Assembly (NCBI GenBank): GCA_902779505.1
Contig: CACZBZ010000032.1
Coordinates: 1-55,141, forward strand
Reading direction: 5' to 3'
Length of the DNA stretch: 55,141 nt
DNA from: an uncultured Lachnospiraceae bacterium
GTDB lineage: Bacteria > Bacillota > Clostridia > Lachnospirales > Lachnospiraceae
This document shows positions 14,184-22,347 of this stretch, one piece after another (the first letter of the stretch is position 1; every line of letters begins with the position of its first letter). The position numbers and the translations under genes were made by a program. The notes beneath the pieces are model-generated. The model had not been told where the DNA came from. It made no database searches and saw nothing but the letters and a program-made list of their open reading frames with translations.

Positions 14184-14927
14184 ATGAAAAAATTATTGCT
14201 TGTATTAGGTATGGTCTTAAGTCTCGCAACAGTAACTGCCTGCGGTAGTACGACTGAAGTTGCTTCTTCAAGCATCACAGCCGAACAGGCACAGGCTTAC
14301 GCTGAAAGCTATATCTCACTTATCAGTGATGTAGCCGCACAGGGTGTTGACATTGCTGCAAATGCCGATTATTTCGAGACATATTGTGGTATTAAGGCTG
14401 ACGTTATGACAGCAGCCGTTGACAGCTTTAACAGTGCTGTAGACGAGATTGGAACATATCAGGGCGGTGTCAGTGATGTGAATTATTCACAGGATGGCAA
14501 CGAACTTACAATTTCAGGAACCATTACAGGATCCAAGAATAAGACTGCGAATGTTGTTATGAACTTCGATATGACAGACGGAAGCATGACTTCTTCAGCT
14601 ACCAATGTTAATTATTCAATCGGAGATCTTATGACAATGGCAGGCCAGAACACTATTCTTGGTGTTGGTACTGTATTTATCGTACTTATCATTCTTTGGG
14701 GAGTTATTTCTTGCTTTAAGATCGTTCCTTATCTTAATGACAGAAAGGCTAAGAAGAATGCCGGTACTAAGTCATCTGTAGACAACGCAGTTGCTCAGAT
14801 TATTGGAAACGAAGAGACACAGGACGATACAGAATTGATCGCGGTTATTGCTGCGGCAATTGCAGCAAGCGAAGGAGCTGCATCTTCAGATGGATACGTA
14901 GTACGTTCTGTCAGAAGAAGATATTAA
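14184..14927 (+). CDS. Decarboxylase gamma-like subunit with lipoprotein signal (OadG family)
   Basis: A 247-residue protein beginning with a signal peptide whose lipobox is TACGS (cleavage before the Cys at about 20). An outside domain (about 25-150) precedes one membrane segment (about 155-178, TILGVGTVFIVLIILWGVIS) followed by a cytoplasmic alanine/glutamate tail ending VRSVRRRY. The segment and tail match OadG/gamma subunits that hold the carboxyltransferase to the beta pump; the long lipoprotein-like N-terminus is a Lachnospiraceae variation. The C-terminal tail binds the carboxyltransferase in known complexes. Confidence 0.85.
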   Translation: MKKLLLVLGMVLSLATVTACGSTTEVASSSITAEQAQAYAESYISLISDVAAQGVDIAANADYFETYCGIKADVMTAAVDSFNSAVDEIGTYQGGVSDVNYSQDGNELTISGTITGSKNKTANVVMNFDMTDGSMTSSATNVNYSIGDLMTMAGQNTILGVGTVFIVLIILWGVISCFKIVPYLNDRKAKKNAGTKSSVDNAVAQIIGNEETQDDTELIAVIAAAIAASEGAASSDGYVVRSVRRRY

Positions 14928-14946
14928 TTAGCGGAGGATATTAATA

Positions 14947-15312
14947 ATGAAGAATTATACAATTACAGTTAATGGCAATGTATATGATGTAGTAGTTGAA
15001 GAAGGAGCTACAAGCGGAGCAGCTGCTCCCGTTGCAGCACCTAAGGCAGCTCCCAAGGCAGCACCCAAGGCAGCTCCCAAGGCAAGTGCAGGCGCAGGCA
15101 GCATCAAGGTTGAGGCCGGTGCAGCAGGTAAGGTATTCAAGATTGAAGCAGGCGTTGGAACAGCAGTTAAGAAGGGTGATGCGGTAGTTATCATCGAGGC
15201 AATGAAGATGGAGATTCCTGTTGTTGCTCCCGAAGACGGAACAGTAGCAAGCATTGATTGTGCTGTTGGTGATGCAGTTGAAGCAGGCGCATGTCTTGCA
15301 ACACTCAACTAA
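14947..15312 (+). CDS. Biotin carboxyl carrier protein of the decarboxylase
   Basis: A 121-residue protein: N-terminal strand (1-20), a flexible Ala/Pro/Lys linker (about 25-47, repeats of AAPK), then a biotinyl domain with the attachment motif EAMKMEIP (Lys in the second half of the protein). It carries carboxyl groups between the two carboxyltransferases and the membrane beta subunit. Its stop at 15310-15312 is in the same frame as the beta-subunit coding region that follows. Confidence 0.95.
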   Translation: MKNYTITVNGNVYDVVVEEGATSGAAAPVAAPKAAPKAAPKAAPKASAGAGSIKVEAGAAGKVFKIEAGVGTAVKKGDAVVIIEAMKMEIPVVAPEDGTVASIDCAVGDAVEAGACLATLN

Positions 15313-15369
15313 TTAAACAATCTTGTTCACCAGACAGCGTTCTTTAACCTGACCTGGGGAAATTATGTA

Positions 15370-16443
15370 ATGATAGCTGTAGCATGCGTGTTCTTATATC
15401 TGGCTATTGCAAAGGAGTTCGAGCCACTGCTCTTAATTCCTATTGCATTTGGTATGTTGCTTGTTAATATCTATCCTGATATTATGCTGAGCACAAAAGA
15501 TTCTGCCAATGGTATAGGCGGCTTGTTATACTATTTCTATTTGCTTGATGAATGGGCAATTTTACCTTCACTTATTTTCATGGGTGTAGGTGCGATGACA
15601 GACTTCGGTCCCCTTATTGCCAATCCTAAGAGCTTCTTACTTGGAGCTGCTGCGCAGCTCGGTATCTATGCAGCTTACTTCGGAGCTATCGTAATGGGCT
15701 TCAACGGAAAGGCAGCTGCAGCTATATCAATCATCGGTGGTGCCGACGGCCCTACATCTATCTTCCTTGCAGGTAAGCTTGGACAGACTGCAATCATGGG
15801 ACCTATCGCGGTTGCGGCATATTCTTATATGTCACTGGTACCTATCATCCAGCCTCCGATCATGAAGCTTCTCACAACAGAGAAGGAAAGAAAGATCAAA
15901 ATGGGACAGCTCAGACCTGTATCTAAGCTTGAGAAGATCCTGTTCCCTATAGTAATAACAATCGTTGTTTGTATGATACTTCCTACAACAGCTCCTCTTG
16001 TTGGTATGCTCATGCTTGGTAACCTTTTCAAGGAGTGTGGTGTTGTAAGACAGCTTACGGAGACAGCATCAAATGCTTTGATGTACATTGTTGTTATTAT
16101 CCTCGGTACTTCAGTAGGTGCTACAACAAGTGCTGAAGCTTTCCTTAACGCAGAGACACTTAAGATCGTTTTCCTCGGTCTTTGTGCTTTCGCTTTCGGT
16201 ACAGCAGGTGGAGTATTGTTGGGAAAACTTATGTGTGTAATAACCAGAGGTCAGATCAATCCGCTTATCGGTTCAGCAGGTGTTTCTGCCGTTCCTATGG
16301 CGGCCAGAGTATCTCAGAAGGTTGGTGCGGAAGCAGATCCTACTAACTTCCTTCTTATGCATGCTATGGGACCTAACGTTGCCGGAGTTATCGGTACAGC
16401 GGTTGCTGCCGGAACTTTCATGGCGGTTTATGGAATAATGTAA
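15370..16443 (+). CDS. oadB: Na+-pumping decarboxylase beta subunit (OadB/MmdB/GcdB family), start missing
   Basis: A 357-residue membrane protein with about ten segments. GGADGPTSIFLAGKL, GPIAVAAYSYMSLVPIIQPP and HAMGPNVAGVIG are the family's ion and carboxybiotin blocks. It decarboxylates carboxybiotin and expels Na+. ATG 15370 is the first start, but family-like sequence continues upstream in the same frame (NLVHQTAFFNLTWGNY, 15319-15366) right up to the biotin-carrier stop, with no start codon or ribosome site. The true start and the intergenic DNA therefore seem to be missing from this sequence. Alternatively translation begins at 15370 using GGGGA at 15356-15360. Confidence 0.85.
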   Translation: MIAVACVFLYLAIAKEFEPLLLIPIAFGMLLVNIYPDIMLSTKDSANGIGGLLYYFYLLDEWAILPSLIFMGVGAMTDFGPLIANPKSFLLGAAAQLGIYAAYFGAIVMGFNGKAAAAISIIGGADGPTSIFLAGKLGQTAIMGPIAVAAYSYMSLVPIIQPPIMKLLTTEKERKIKMGQLRPVSKLEKILFPIVITIVVCMILPTTAPLVGMLMLGNLFKECGVVRQLTETASNALMYIVVIILGTSVGATTSAEAFLNAETLKIVFLGLCAFAFGTAGGVLLGKLMCVITRGQINPLIGSAGVSAVPMAARVSQKVGAEADPTNFLLMHAMGPNVAGVIGTAVAAGTFMAVYGIM

Positions 16444-16510
16444 ATAACAACTAACATTTACCAACGGTTCAACAGCAATGGCTGTTTCACCGGGTAAAAG
16501 TAACGTTGTC

Positions 16511-16533
16511 GCGAAGGTGCGGAGCACCTTCGC
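16511..16533 (+). repeat. Perfect palindromic hairpin between oadB and the 5S-like gene
   Basis: GCGAAGGTGC (16511-16520) and GCACCTTCGC (16524-16533) form a perfect 10-bp stem with a 3-nt loop. No T-run follows, so it is not a classical terminator. It may set transcript stability or be a REP-like element. Confidence 0.6.
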
Positions 16534-16568
16534 CACACAACAATCAATATATACAAAGGAGATTAAAA

Positions 16569-18005
16569 ATGGCAGAACAGGTTAAAAAGCCGGTTGGGAT
16601 TATGGAGACAGTTCTTCGTGATGCTCATCAGTCACTGATAGCAACAAGAATGCCTACCGAGGTTATGCTTCCAATCGTTGATAAAATGGATAAGATCGGC
16701 TATGCTGCAGTAGAGTGCTGGGGCGGTGCCACATTTGATGCTTCCCTTAGATTCCTTAAAGAGGATCCATGGGAGAGATTACGTAAGTTACGTGACGGAT
16801 TTAAGAATACAAAGTTACAGATGCTTTTCCGTGGTCAGAACATCTTAGGTTACAGACCATACGCAGATGACGTTGTATACTCATTCGTTGAAAAGTCTAT
16901 CTCAAACGGTATCGACGTAATCAGAATTTTCGACTGTCTGAATGATATCAGAAACCTTCAGGCTGCAGTTGATGCAACTAACAAGATCAAGAAGCAGGAA
17001 GGACGCGGAGAGTCTCAGATCGCTCTTTCTTATACTCTTGGTGATGCATATACACTTGAATACTGGGCTGATATGGCTAAGAAGATCGAGGAGATGGGTG
17101 CTGATTCCCTTTGTATCAAGGATATGGCAGGTCTTCTTGTACCTTACAAGGCAGCTGAGCTCGTTAAGACTCTTAAGGAGAACACAAAGCTTCCTATTCA
17201 GCTTCATACACATTACACATCAGGTGTTGCTTCAATGACATACCTTAAGGCTGTTGAAGCAGGTGTTGATATTATCGACTGTGCAATTTCACCTTTCGCT
17301 CTTGGTACATCTCAGCCTGCAACAGAAGTTATGGTTGAGACATTCAAGGGTACAGAGTACGACACAGGTCTTGATCAGACAAAGCTTGCTGAGATCGCTG
17401 ATTACTTCCGTCCTTATCGTGAGGAGTGCATCGAGTCAGGTCTCATGAGCACAAAGGTTCTTGGTGTTAACATCAAGACACTTCTTTACCAGGTTCCCGG
17501 CGGTATGCTTTCCAACATGGTTAGCCAGCTCAAGGAGCAGAACGCAGAAGACAGATACAACGATGTTCTTGAAGAGATACCAAGAGTTCGTAAAGATTGT
17601 GGTGAGCCACCTCTTGTTACACCTTCTTCACAGATCGTTGGTACACAGGCTATATTCAATGTCCTTATGGGCGAGAGATACAAGATGGCTACAGGCGAGT
17701 TCAAGGATCTCTTACGTGGTAACTACGGACAGACAGTTAAGCCCATGAGCCAGGAAGTTATCGATAAGGTTATTCCGGGCGAGAAGAGATCTACAGCTCG
17801 TTCAGCAGAGGCTACAGGCCATACAGAGCCTGAGCTTGCAGGTATCGAGGCTGAGATGAAGGAATGGAAGCAGCAGGATGAGGACGTATTGTCATATGCA
17901 TTATTCCCTCAGGTTGCTACAGAGTTCTTCAAGTATCGTCAGGCTCAGCAGACAGGTGTTGACGTAAACAAAGCTGATGCAGCTAACGGAGCAATTCCTG
18001 TTTAA
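16569..18005 (+). CDS. oadA: Pyruvate/oxaloacetate carboxyltransferase (5S / OadA type, no biotin domain)
   Basis: A 478-residue protein started at ATG 16569 with AAAGGAGA 6 bp upstream. The HMGL-like barrel opens with VLRDAHQSLIATRMPTEVM and shows ECWGGATFDASLRFL, FRGQNILGYRPYADD, SLCIKDMAGLLVPY (metal- and carbamyl-lysine site) and LHTHYTSG. The conserved carboxyltransferase domain follows (about 300-440). It ends without the biotinyl domain of classical OadA, like the 5S subunit of transcarboxylase; biotin is on the separate carrier. It interconverts oxaloacetate and pyruvate plus carboxybiotin. Confidence 0.93.
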   Translation: MAEQVKKPVGIMETVLRDAHQSLIATRMPTEVMLPIVDKMDKIGYAAVECWGGATFDASLRFLKEDPWERLRKLRDGFKNTKLQMLFRGQNILGYRPYADDVVYSFVEKSISNGIDVIRIFDCLNDIRNLQAAVDATNKIKKQEGRGESQIALSYTLGDAYTLEYWADMAKKIEEMGADSLCIKDMAGLLVPYKAAELVKTLKENTKLPIQLHTHYTSGVASMTYLKAVEAGVDIIDCAISPFALGTSQPATEVMVETFKGTEYDTGLDQTKLAEIADYFRPYREECIESGLMSTKVLGVNIKTLLYQVPGGMLSNMVSQLKEQNAEDRYNDVLEEIPRVRKDCGEPPLVTPSSQIVGTQAIFNVLMGERYKMATGEFKDLLRGNYGQTVKPMSQEVIDKVIPGEKRSTARSAEATGHTEPELAGIEAEMKEWKQQDEDVLSYALFPQVATEFFKYRQAQQTGVDVNKADAANGAIPV

Positions 18006-18026
18006 TCCTAAGATTTGACAGATTTT

Positions 18027-18067
18027 AAAATCCTTCTTTTACCTTTTGGTGAAAGAAGGATTTTTTG
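18027..18067 (+). terminator. Intrinsic terminator after the decarboxylase operon
   Basis: AAAATCCTTCTTT and its complement AAAGAAGGATTTT form a long stem closed by ACC-TTTT-GGT and followed by T-rich sequence. Confidence 0.93.
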
Positions 18068-18101
18068 TTTAATTAAAATTCAGAATATTAGATCATTTGA
18101 A

Positions 18102-18130
18102 TTGCAAAGATAGGTAACAGGTGTTATAAT
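18102..18130 (+). promoter_or_regulatory. Sigma-A promoter for the TetR gene
   Basis: TTGCAA (18102-18107) and TATAAT (18125-18130) are exactly 17 bp apart, giving a leader of about 30 nt before the ATG at 18166. Confidence 0.75.
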
Positions 18131-18165
18131 AACTAGGCAAGTCTATGAATATTTTGGAGGTAGCT

Positions 18166-18711
18166 ATGGCTAGAAAAGAGACTATTACTAAGGATTATCT
18201 TATAGAAACCGCTTTTTTAATGGCAAAGCAGGAAGGCATAGAGAACGTTACTGCAAGGAAACTTGCTGCAAAAGCCGGATGTTCTACACAGCCCATATTC
18301 AGACTCTATGAGAATATGGATGAACTCTGGAAAGATATATTTGAAAAGGCGGTTGCTTTTTACGGATTTTATTACGACAAGAGCCGGAAGAGTCATAACG
18401 AACCCTTCGTTGATCTTGGACTTGCATATATTAATTTTGCAAAAGAGGAATCCGATCTCTTTAAGATGCTCTTTTTAAGTAACAACAGATATGATAAGAG
18501 CATGTATGAGATCCTTAACGGTGAAAAGGGTAATGTTGCGGGAGAGATGAATAAGGCTAAGACTACAGGTTGCACCAATCCCGGAGACCTCTTTACCAAG
18601 ATGTGGATCTTCATCCACGGTGCTGCCTGCATGACAATAACAGGTGATTACGATCTTGGAGAAAAAGAAACTGTTGATCTCCTTATCGATACATACAAAT
18701 CATTTAACTAA
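18166..18711 (+). CDS. TetR/AcrR-family transcriptional regulator
   Basis: A 181-residue protein started at ATG 18166 (GGAGG at 18156-18160), preferred over ATG 18145. The N-terminal helix-turn-helix (about 5-50) reads ARKLAAKAGCSTQPIFRLYE, the classic TetR pattern; the C-terminal domain is ligand-binding and unrecognised. The next gene begins 15 bp later. Target and ligand unknown. Confidence 0.88.
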   Translation: MARKETITKDYLIETAFLMAKQEGIENVTARKLAAKAGCSTQPIFRLYENMDELWKDIFEKAVAFYGFYYDKSRKSHNEPFVDLGLAYINFAKEESDLFKMLFLSNNRYDKSMYEILNGEKGNVAGEMNKAKTTGCTNPGDLFTKMWIFIHGAACMTITGDYDLGEKETVDLLIDTYKSFN

Positions 18712-18725
18712 TCGGAGTGTTGGAA

Positions 18726-19570
18726 TTGGATAATTCATTTGATGTAATTCAGATAATTGATGAAAGATATCCCAAGATGAGCAAAGGCCACAAGGCTAGG
18801 TGCCGAGCTTATGATCAGTGAATCTACTGTTGTAAGATTTGCTTCAGGCCTTGGTTATGCGGGTTTTCCTGATTTTCAGAAAAACCTTGCGGACTGGGTT
18901 AAGAATAAGCTTAATACGGTTGAGAAAGTGGGCGCAAAATACGGCCACAGTTCACAGTCCGAAGTGCTTAAGTCAGTGTTAACGGGTGATATTGATAAGG
19001 GATGTTTTCGACAGGGCCGTTGATACCATTTTGGGTGCGAGAACCGTATATATCATGGGACTCAGAAGCTGTGCACCTTTGGCTGAGTTTTTGAACTTTT
19101 ACCTGAACATGGTTAGAGATAATGTGGTGCTTCTCAATACCACAAGTATCAGCGAGACCTTTGAGCAGATGATCCGTATCAATGAGAAGGACTGCTTCAT
19201 CGGTATCAGTTTCCCCAGATATTCCATGAGAACCTTGAAGGCACTGGAATTCGCTTCCGACAGGAATGCGAAAGTTCTGTCCATCACGGACAACGACCAT
19301 TCGCCCATGTGTCTCTATTCATACTGCAATCTCTTTGCCAAGAGTGACATGGTGTCCATAGTTGATTCTTTGGTGGCACCCCTCAGTATCATCAATGCTT
19401 TGGTGGTTGCCCTTTGTCTTAAGGCTCCCGAAGCTGTCAGGAACAATCTTGAGACTCTGGAAGAGGCTTGGAGCAATTATCAGGTATATCTCAACGACGA
19501 GATCAACTTCATCGACGATGAGCCTATGCTTGATTACAGTCTCACAAGAGATCTGCTTAAGAAGGATTAA
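18726..19570 (+). pseudogene. RpiR-family regulator broken by two missing blocks
   Basis: Three frame-shifted pieces read in order as one RpiR protein. Piece 1 starts at TTG 18726 (FDVIQIIDERYPKMSKGHK). Piece 2 (about 18799-19003) gives LGAELMISESTVVRFASGLG, the helix-turn-helix. Piece 3 (about 19004-19570) is a complete SIS domain (YIMGLRSCAPLAEF to the end at LLKKD). Between pieces 1 and 2 about 20 residues typical of the family are missing; between 2 and 3 about 8-10. Both losses change frame. RpiR proteins sense sugar phosphates or related ligands and bind DNA; as written this one cannot be made whole. TTG is the only start candidate. Confidence 0.8.
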
Positions 19571-19572
19571 TA

Positions 19573-20847
19573 ATGCATAATTGCGTGGTTTTGGGCGGAG
19601 GTGCCGCCGGTATGATGGCCGCAATCGCGGCAGCCGAAGCAGGCGCCAAAGTCACTTTGATAGAAAAAAACGAGAAGCTTGGGAAAAAGGTATATATCAC
19701 GGGTAAGGGCAGATGTAATGTAACCAATGACTGTGATGCCGATACTTTTTTCGCAAATGTTGTCTCCAACAGAAAGTTCTTATACAGTGCTTTTTATTCT
19801 TTTGACAACAACATGCTTATGGAGCTTGTGAAAGATAACGGATGTCCTCTTAAGACCGAAAGAGGCGGCAGGGTTTTCCCGGTAAGCGACCATTCTTCCG
19901 ATGTCCTTAAAGCTCTTAACAAGGCTATTAAAGATGCCGGTGTCGAAGTGCTTCTTAATCACGAAGCAAAGGATGTAGTTGTTGAAGAAGCGGAAGGCAT
20001 TAAGCGTGTTAAAGGACTTTTGCTTAAAAACGGCAAGACTCTTCCCTGCGACAGTCTGATTATGGCTACGGGAGGTCTGTCATATCCCTCGACAGGTTCC
20101 ACGGGAGACGGCCACAGAATCCTTAAGAAGCTTGGTCACAGCATTACAGAGATGCATCCCGGTCTGGTGCCTTTCAATGTCGAGGAATCCGTATGCGGTG
20201 AACTGCAGGGCCTGGCTCTTAAAAATGTGAGTCTTAAGATGTACAACAGTTCGGAAGAGCAGGGCAAAAAGAAAAAGCCTGTCTACGATGGTTTCGGCGA
20301 GATGCTTTTTACCCACTTCGGAATCAGCGGTCCGCTGGTTCTCAGTTGCAGTGAATTTTATGACGCATCAGGGGGCGCGAAGAAGGACATATTGATTGAC
20401 CTGAAACCTGCTCTTGATACGGATACGCTGGATAAAAGAATCCTCAGGGATTTTGATGAGAATAAAAACAAGAGTTTTAAGAATTCCATATCCGGACTTC
20501 TTCCTTCCAGGATGATACCGCTTATCATATCCATGTGCGGTATTGATCCCGACAAGGCTGTCAATGAGATAAGCAGAGAAGAAAGAACGGGACTTGTGCA
20601 TTTGCTTAAGAATTTCCCTCTTACGGTTACGGGAACCAGGGATTACAACGAAGCAATCATCACAAGAGGAGGGGTGAGTGTTAAAGAAGTGGACCCTTCC
20701 ACAATGGAATCGAAACTAATCGATGGATTATACATATGCGGCGAGATGCTGGATCTGGATGCAATGACGGGAGGTTTTAATCTCCAGATCGCCTGGTCCA
20801 CGGGACATCTTGCGGGAAGCAGTGTTATGGAAAAGGAGAGATTATGA
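19573..20847 (+). CDS. HI0933-family FAD-dependent oxidoreductase
   Basis: A 424-residue flavoprotein. The N-terminal Rossmann motif VVLGGGAAGMMAAIAAAEAG binds FAD; TGKGRCNVTND, TGGLSYPSTGSTGDGH and the C-terminal GGVSVKEVDPSTMESK and GEMLDLDAMTGGFNLQIAWS are hallmarks of the BaiN/HI0933 family. Substrate is unknown; relatives include putative bile-acid-modifying or tRNA-linked enzymes. It overlaps cmk by 4 bp (ATGA), so the two are translationally coupled. Confidence 0.92.
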   Translation: MHNCVVLGGGAAGMMAAIAAAEAGAKVTLIEKNEKLGKKVYITGKGRCNVTNDCDADTFFANVVSNRKFLYSAFYSFDNNMLMELVKDNGCPLKTERGGRVFPVSDHSSDVLKALNKAIKDAGVEVLLNHEAKDVVVEEAEGIKRVKGLLLKNGKTLPCDSLIMATGGLSYPSTGSTGDGHRILKKLGHSITEMHPGLVPFNVEESVCGELQGLALKNVSLKMYNSSEEQGKKKKPVYDGFGEMLFTHFGISGPLVLSCSEFYDASGGAKKDILIDLKPALDTDTLDKRILRDFDENKNKSFKNSISGLLPSRMIPLIISMCGIDPDKAVNEISREERTGLVHLLKNFPLTVTGTRDYNEAIITRGGVSVKEVDPSTMESKLIDGLYICGEMLDLDAMTGGFNLQIAWSTGHLAGSSVMEKERL

Positions 20848-21506
20848 ATATAGCAATCGACGGACCTGCAGGCGCAGGCAAAAGTACAATAGCAAAGCTT
20901 GTTGCTAAGAAGATGGGCTACATATATGTGGATACGGGAGCAATGTATCGAGCTATGGCTCTGTATTTTATCAGACTGGGCGTAGCCTCTGATGACAGTG
21001 CCAAGATTGATGAGCTCTGTAACAAGGCTGAGATTTCCATTGAATACAGAGACGGCGAGCAGGTTGTAACCCTTGGGGGTGAGAATGTTAACGGTCTTAT
21101 CAGAACGGAAGAAGTGGGCAATATGGCCTCAGCTACGTCCGTTAACGGCAATGTAAGAAAGAAACTTGTGGAACTTCAGCAGCAGCTTGCGGCTAAGACG
21201 GATGTTGTTATGGACGGAAGAGATATAGGTACCGTGGTACTTCCCAATGCGGAAGTCAAGGTATATCTCACAGCCAGCAGCAAGGTCAGAGCCGAGAGAA
21301 GATATAAGGAACTGATTGCAAAAGGTATGGAAGCCGATATCGACAAGATTGAAGCGGATATCATCGAAAGAGACGAGAGAGATATGAACAGAGAGATATC
21401 TCCTTTGAGACAGGCTGAGGATGCAACTTTTGTGGACAGTTCATATATGACCATCGAAGAGGTGGCCGATACTATTATGGGGCTTGTAAAGAAATATGAA
21501 GGTTGA
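20844..21506 (+). CDS. cmk: Cytidylate kinase
   Basis: A 220-residue protein of standard length. The P-loop is DGPAGAGKSTIAK; YVDTGAMYRAMA and DGRDIGTVVLPNAEVK bind CMP. It phosphorylates CMP and dCMP using ATP. The order cmk-ispH-S1 is the common Firmicute arrangement, and it overlaps ispH by 11 bp. Confidence 0.97.
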   Translation: MNIAIDGPAGAGKSTIAKLVAKKMGYIYVDTGAMYRAMALYFIRLGVASDDSAKIDELCNKAEISIEYRDGEQVVTLGGENVNGLIRTEEVGNMASATSVNGNVRKKLVELQQQLAAKTDVVMDGRDIGTVVLPNAEVKVYLTASSKVRAERRYKELIAKGMEADIDKIEADIIERDERDMNREISPLRQAEDATFVDSSYMTIEEVADTIMGLVKKYEG

Positions 21507-22347
21507 GATTGCCAATCCTTCGGGCTTTTGCTTTGGAGTGGACAAAGCGGTCCGAACAGTCAGGGAGACAATTGAAGAGAATGCGGGGGTGCCCATATAC
21601 ACCTACGGACCTATCATTCACAATGAATCCGTTGTGAACGAGCTGGCGGGGAAGGGCGCAAGAGCGGTAGCGGAAGATGAGATTGATTCCATTGAACCGG
21701 GTATCATGATCATCAGAAGTCACGGCGTGTCCAAGGCGGTCTGTGAAGACTTGGAAAGAAGAGGGCATAAGATAGTTGATGCTACTTGTCCTTTTGTAAA
21801 AAGAATTCACAGAATTGTGGACAAGGAATCTGCTGAAGGCAAGACGGTGCTCATCGTAGGAAACCCCAATCATCCCGAAGTTCAGGGCATAAAAGGCTGG
21901 TGCAACAGCGAGCCTCTTATAATTGAAACGGTGGAAGACGTGGACGGATTAAATGTCGAAAGAGACAGAGAAATCTGTGTTGTTTCACAAACTACATTTA
22001 ATTATAAGAAATTTGAGAATATTGTTGAAAAACTTGAAAAATTAGGGTATTATATTAATGTTGTGAATACTATATGCAACGCTACTGAGGAGAGGCAGCA
22101 AGCGGCCGCAATGCTTGCGAAAAAGGCGGATTGCATGATAGTAATAGGTGGATCTCGAAGCTCTAATTCGCGCAAATTATTCGAAATTTGCGAAAATGAG
22201 TGTAAGGACACATATTTTATACAGACACTAGATGACTTGCATTTAGATATTACTAAATCTGTTGGACTGGTGGGTATTACAGCTGGGGCATCAACCCCAA
22301 ATAATATTATCGAGGAGGTTCAAAATTATGTCAGAAATGAGTTTTGA
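21496..22347 (+). CDS. ispH: 4-hydroxy-3-methylbut-2-enyl diphosphate reductase
   Basis: A 283-residue protein with the three cluster cysteines Cys12 (GFCFGVDKAV), Cys98 (DATCPFVK) and Cys194 (NTICNATEERQ), and the HGV and ITAGAST motifs. It makes IPP and DMAPP in the last step of the MEP pathway. It overlaps the S1 gene by 20 bp in another frame, whereas many relatives fuse the two. Codon use turns AT-rich from about 21960 to 22330, unlike its flanks, and the coding sequence contains a perfect 8-bp hairpin (22171-22192). Confidence 0.96.
   Translation: MKVEIANPSGFCFGVDKAVRTVRETIEENAGVPIYTYGPIIHNESVVNELAGKGARAVAEDEIDSIEPGIMIIRSHGVSKAVCEDLERRGHKIVDATCPFVKRIHRIVDKESAEGKTVLIVGNPNHPEVQGIKGWCNSEPLIIETVEDVDGLNVERDREICVVSQTTFNYKKFENIVEKLEKLGYYINVVNTICNATEERQQAAAMLAKKADCMIVIGGSRSSNSRKLFEICENECKDTYFIQTLDDLHLDITKSVGLVGITAGASTPNNIIEEVQNYVRNEF

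Noticed and set aside
22262-22330. IspH-S1 fusion by frameshift
   Set aside because: S1 has its own GAGGAGG and ATG inside ispH and IspH ends at normal length, so two separate overlapping genes are the simpler reading.
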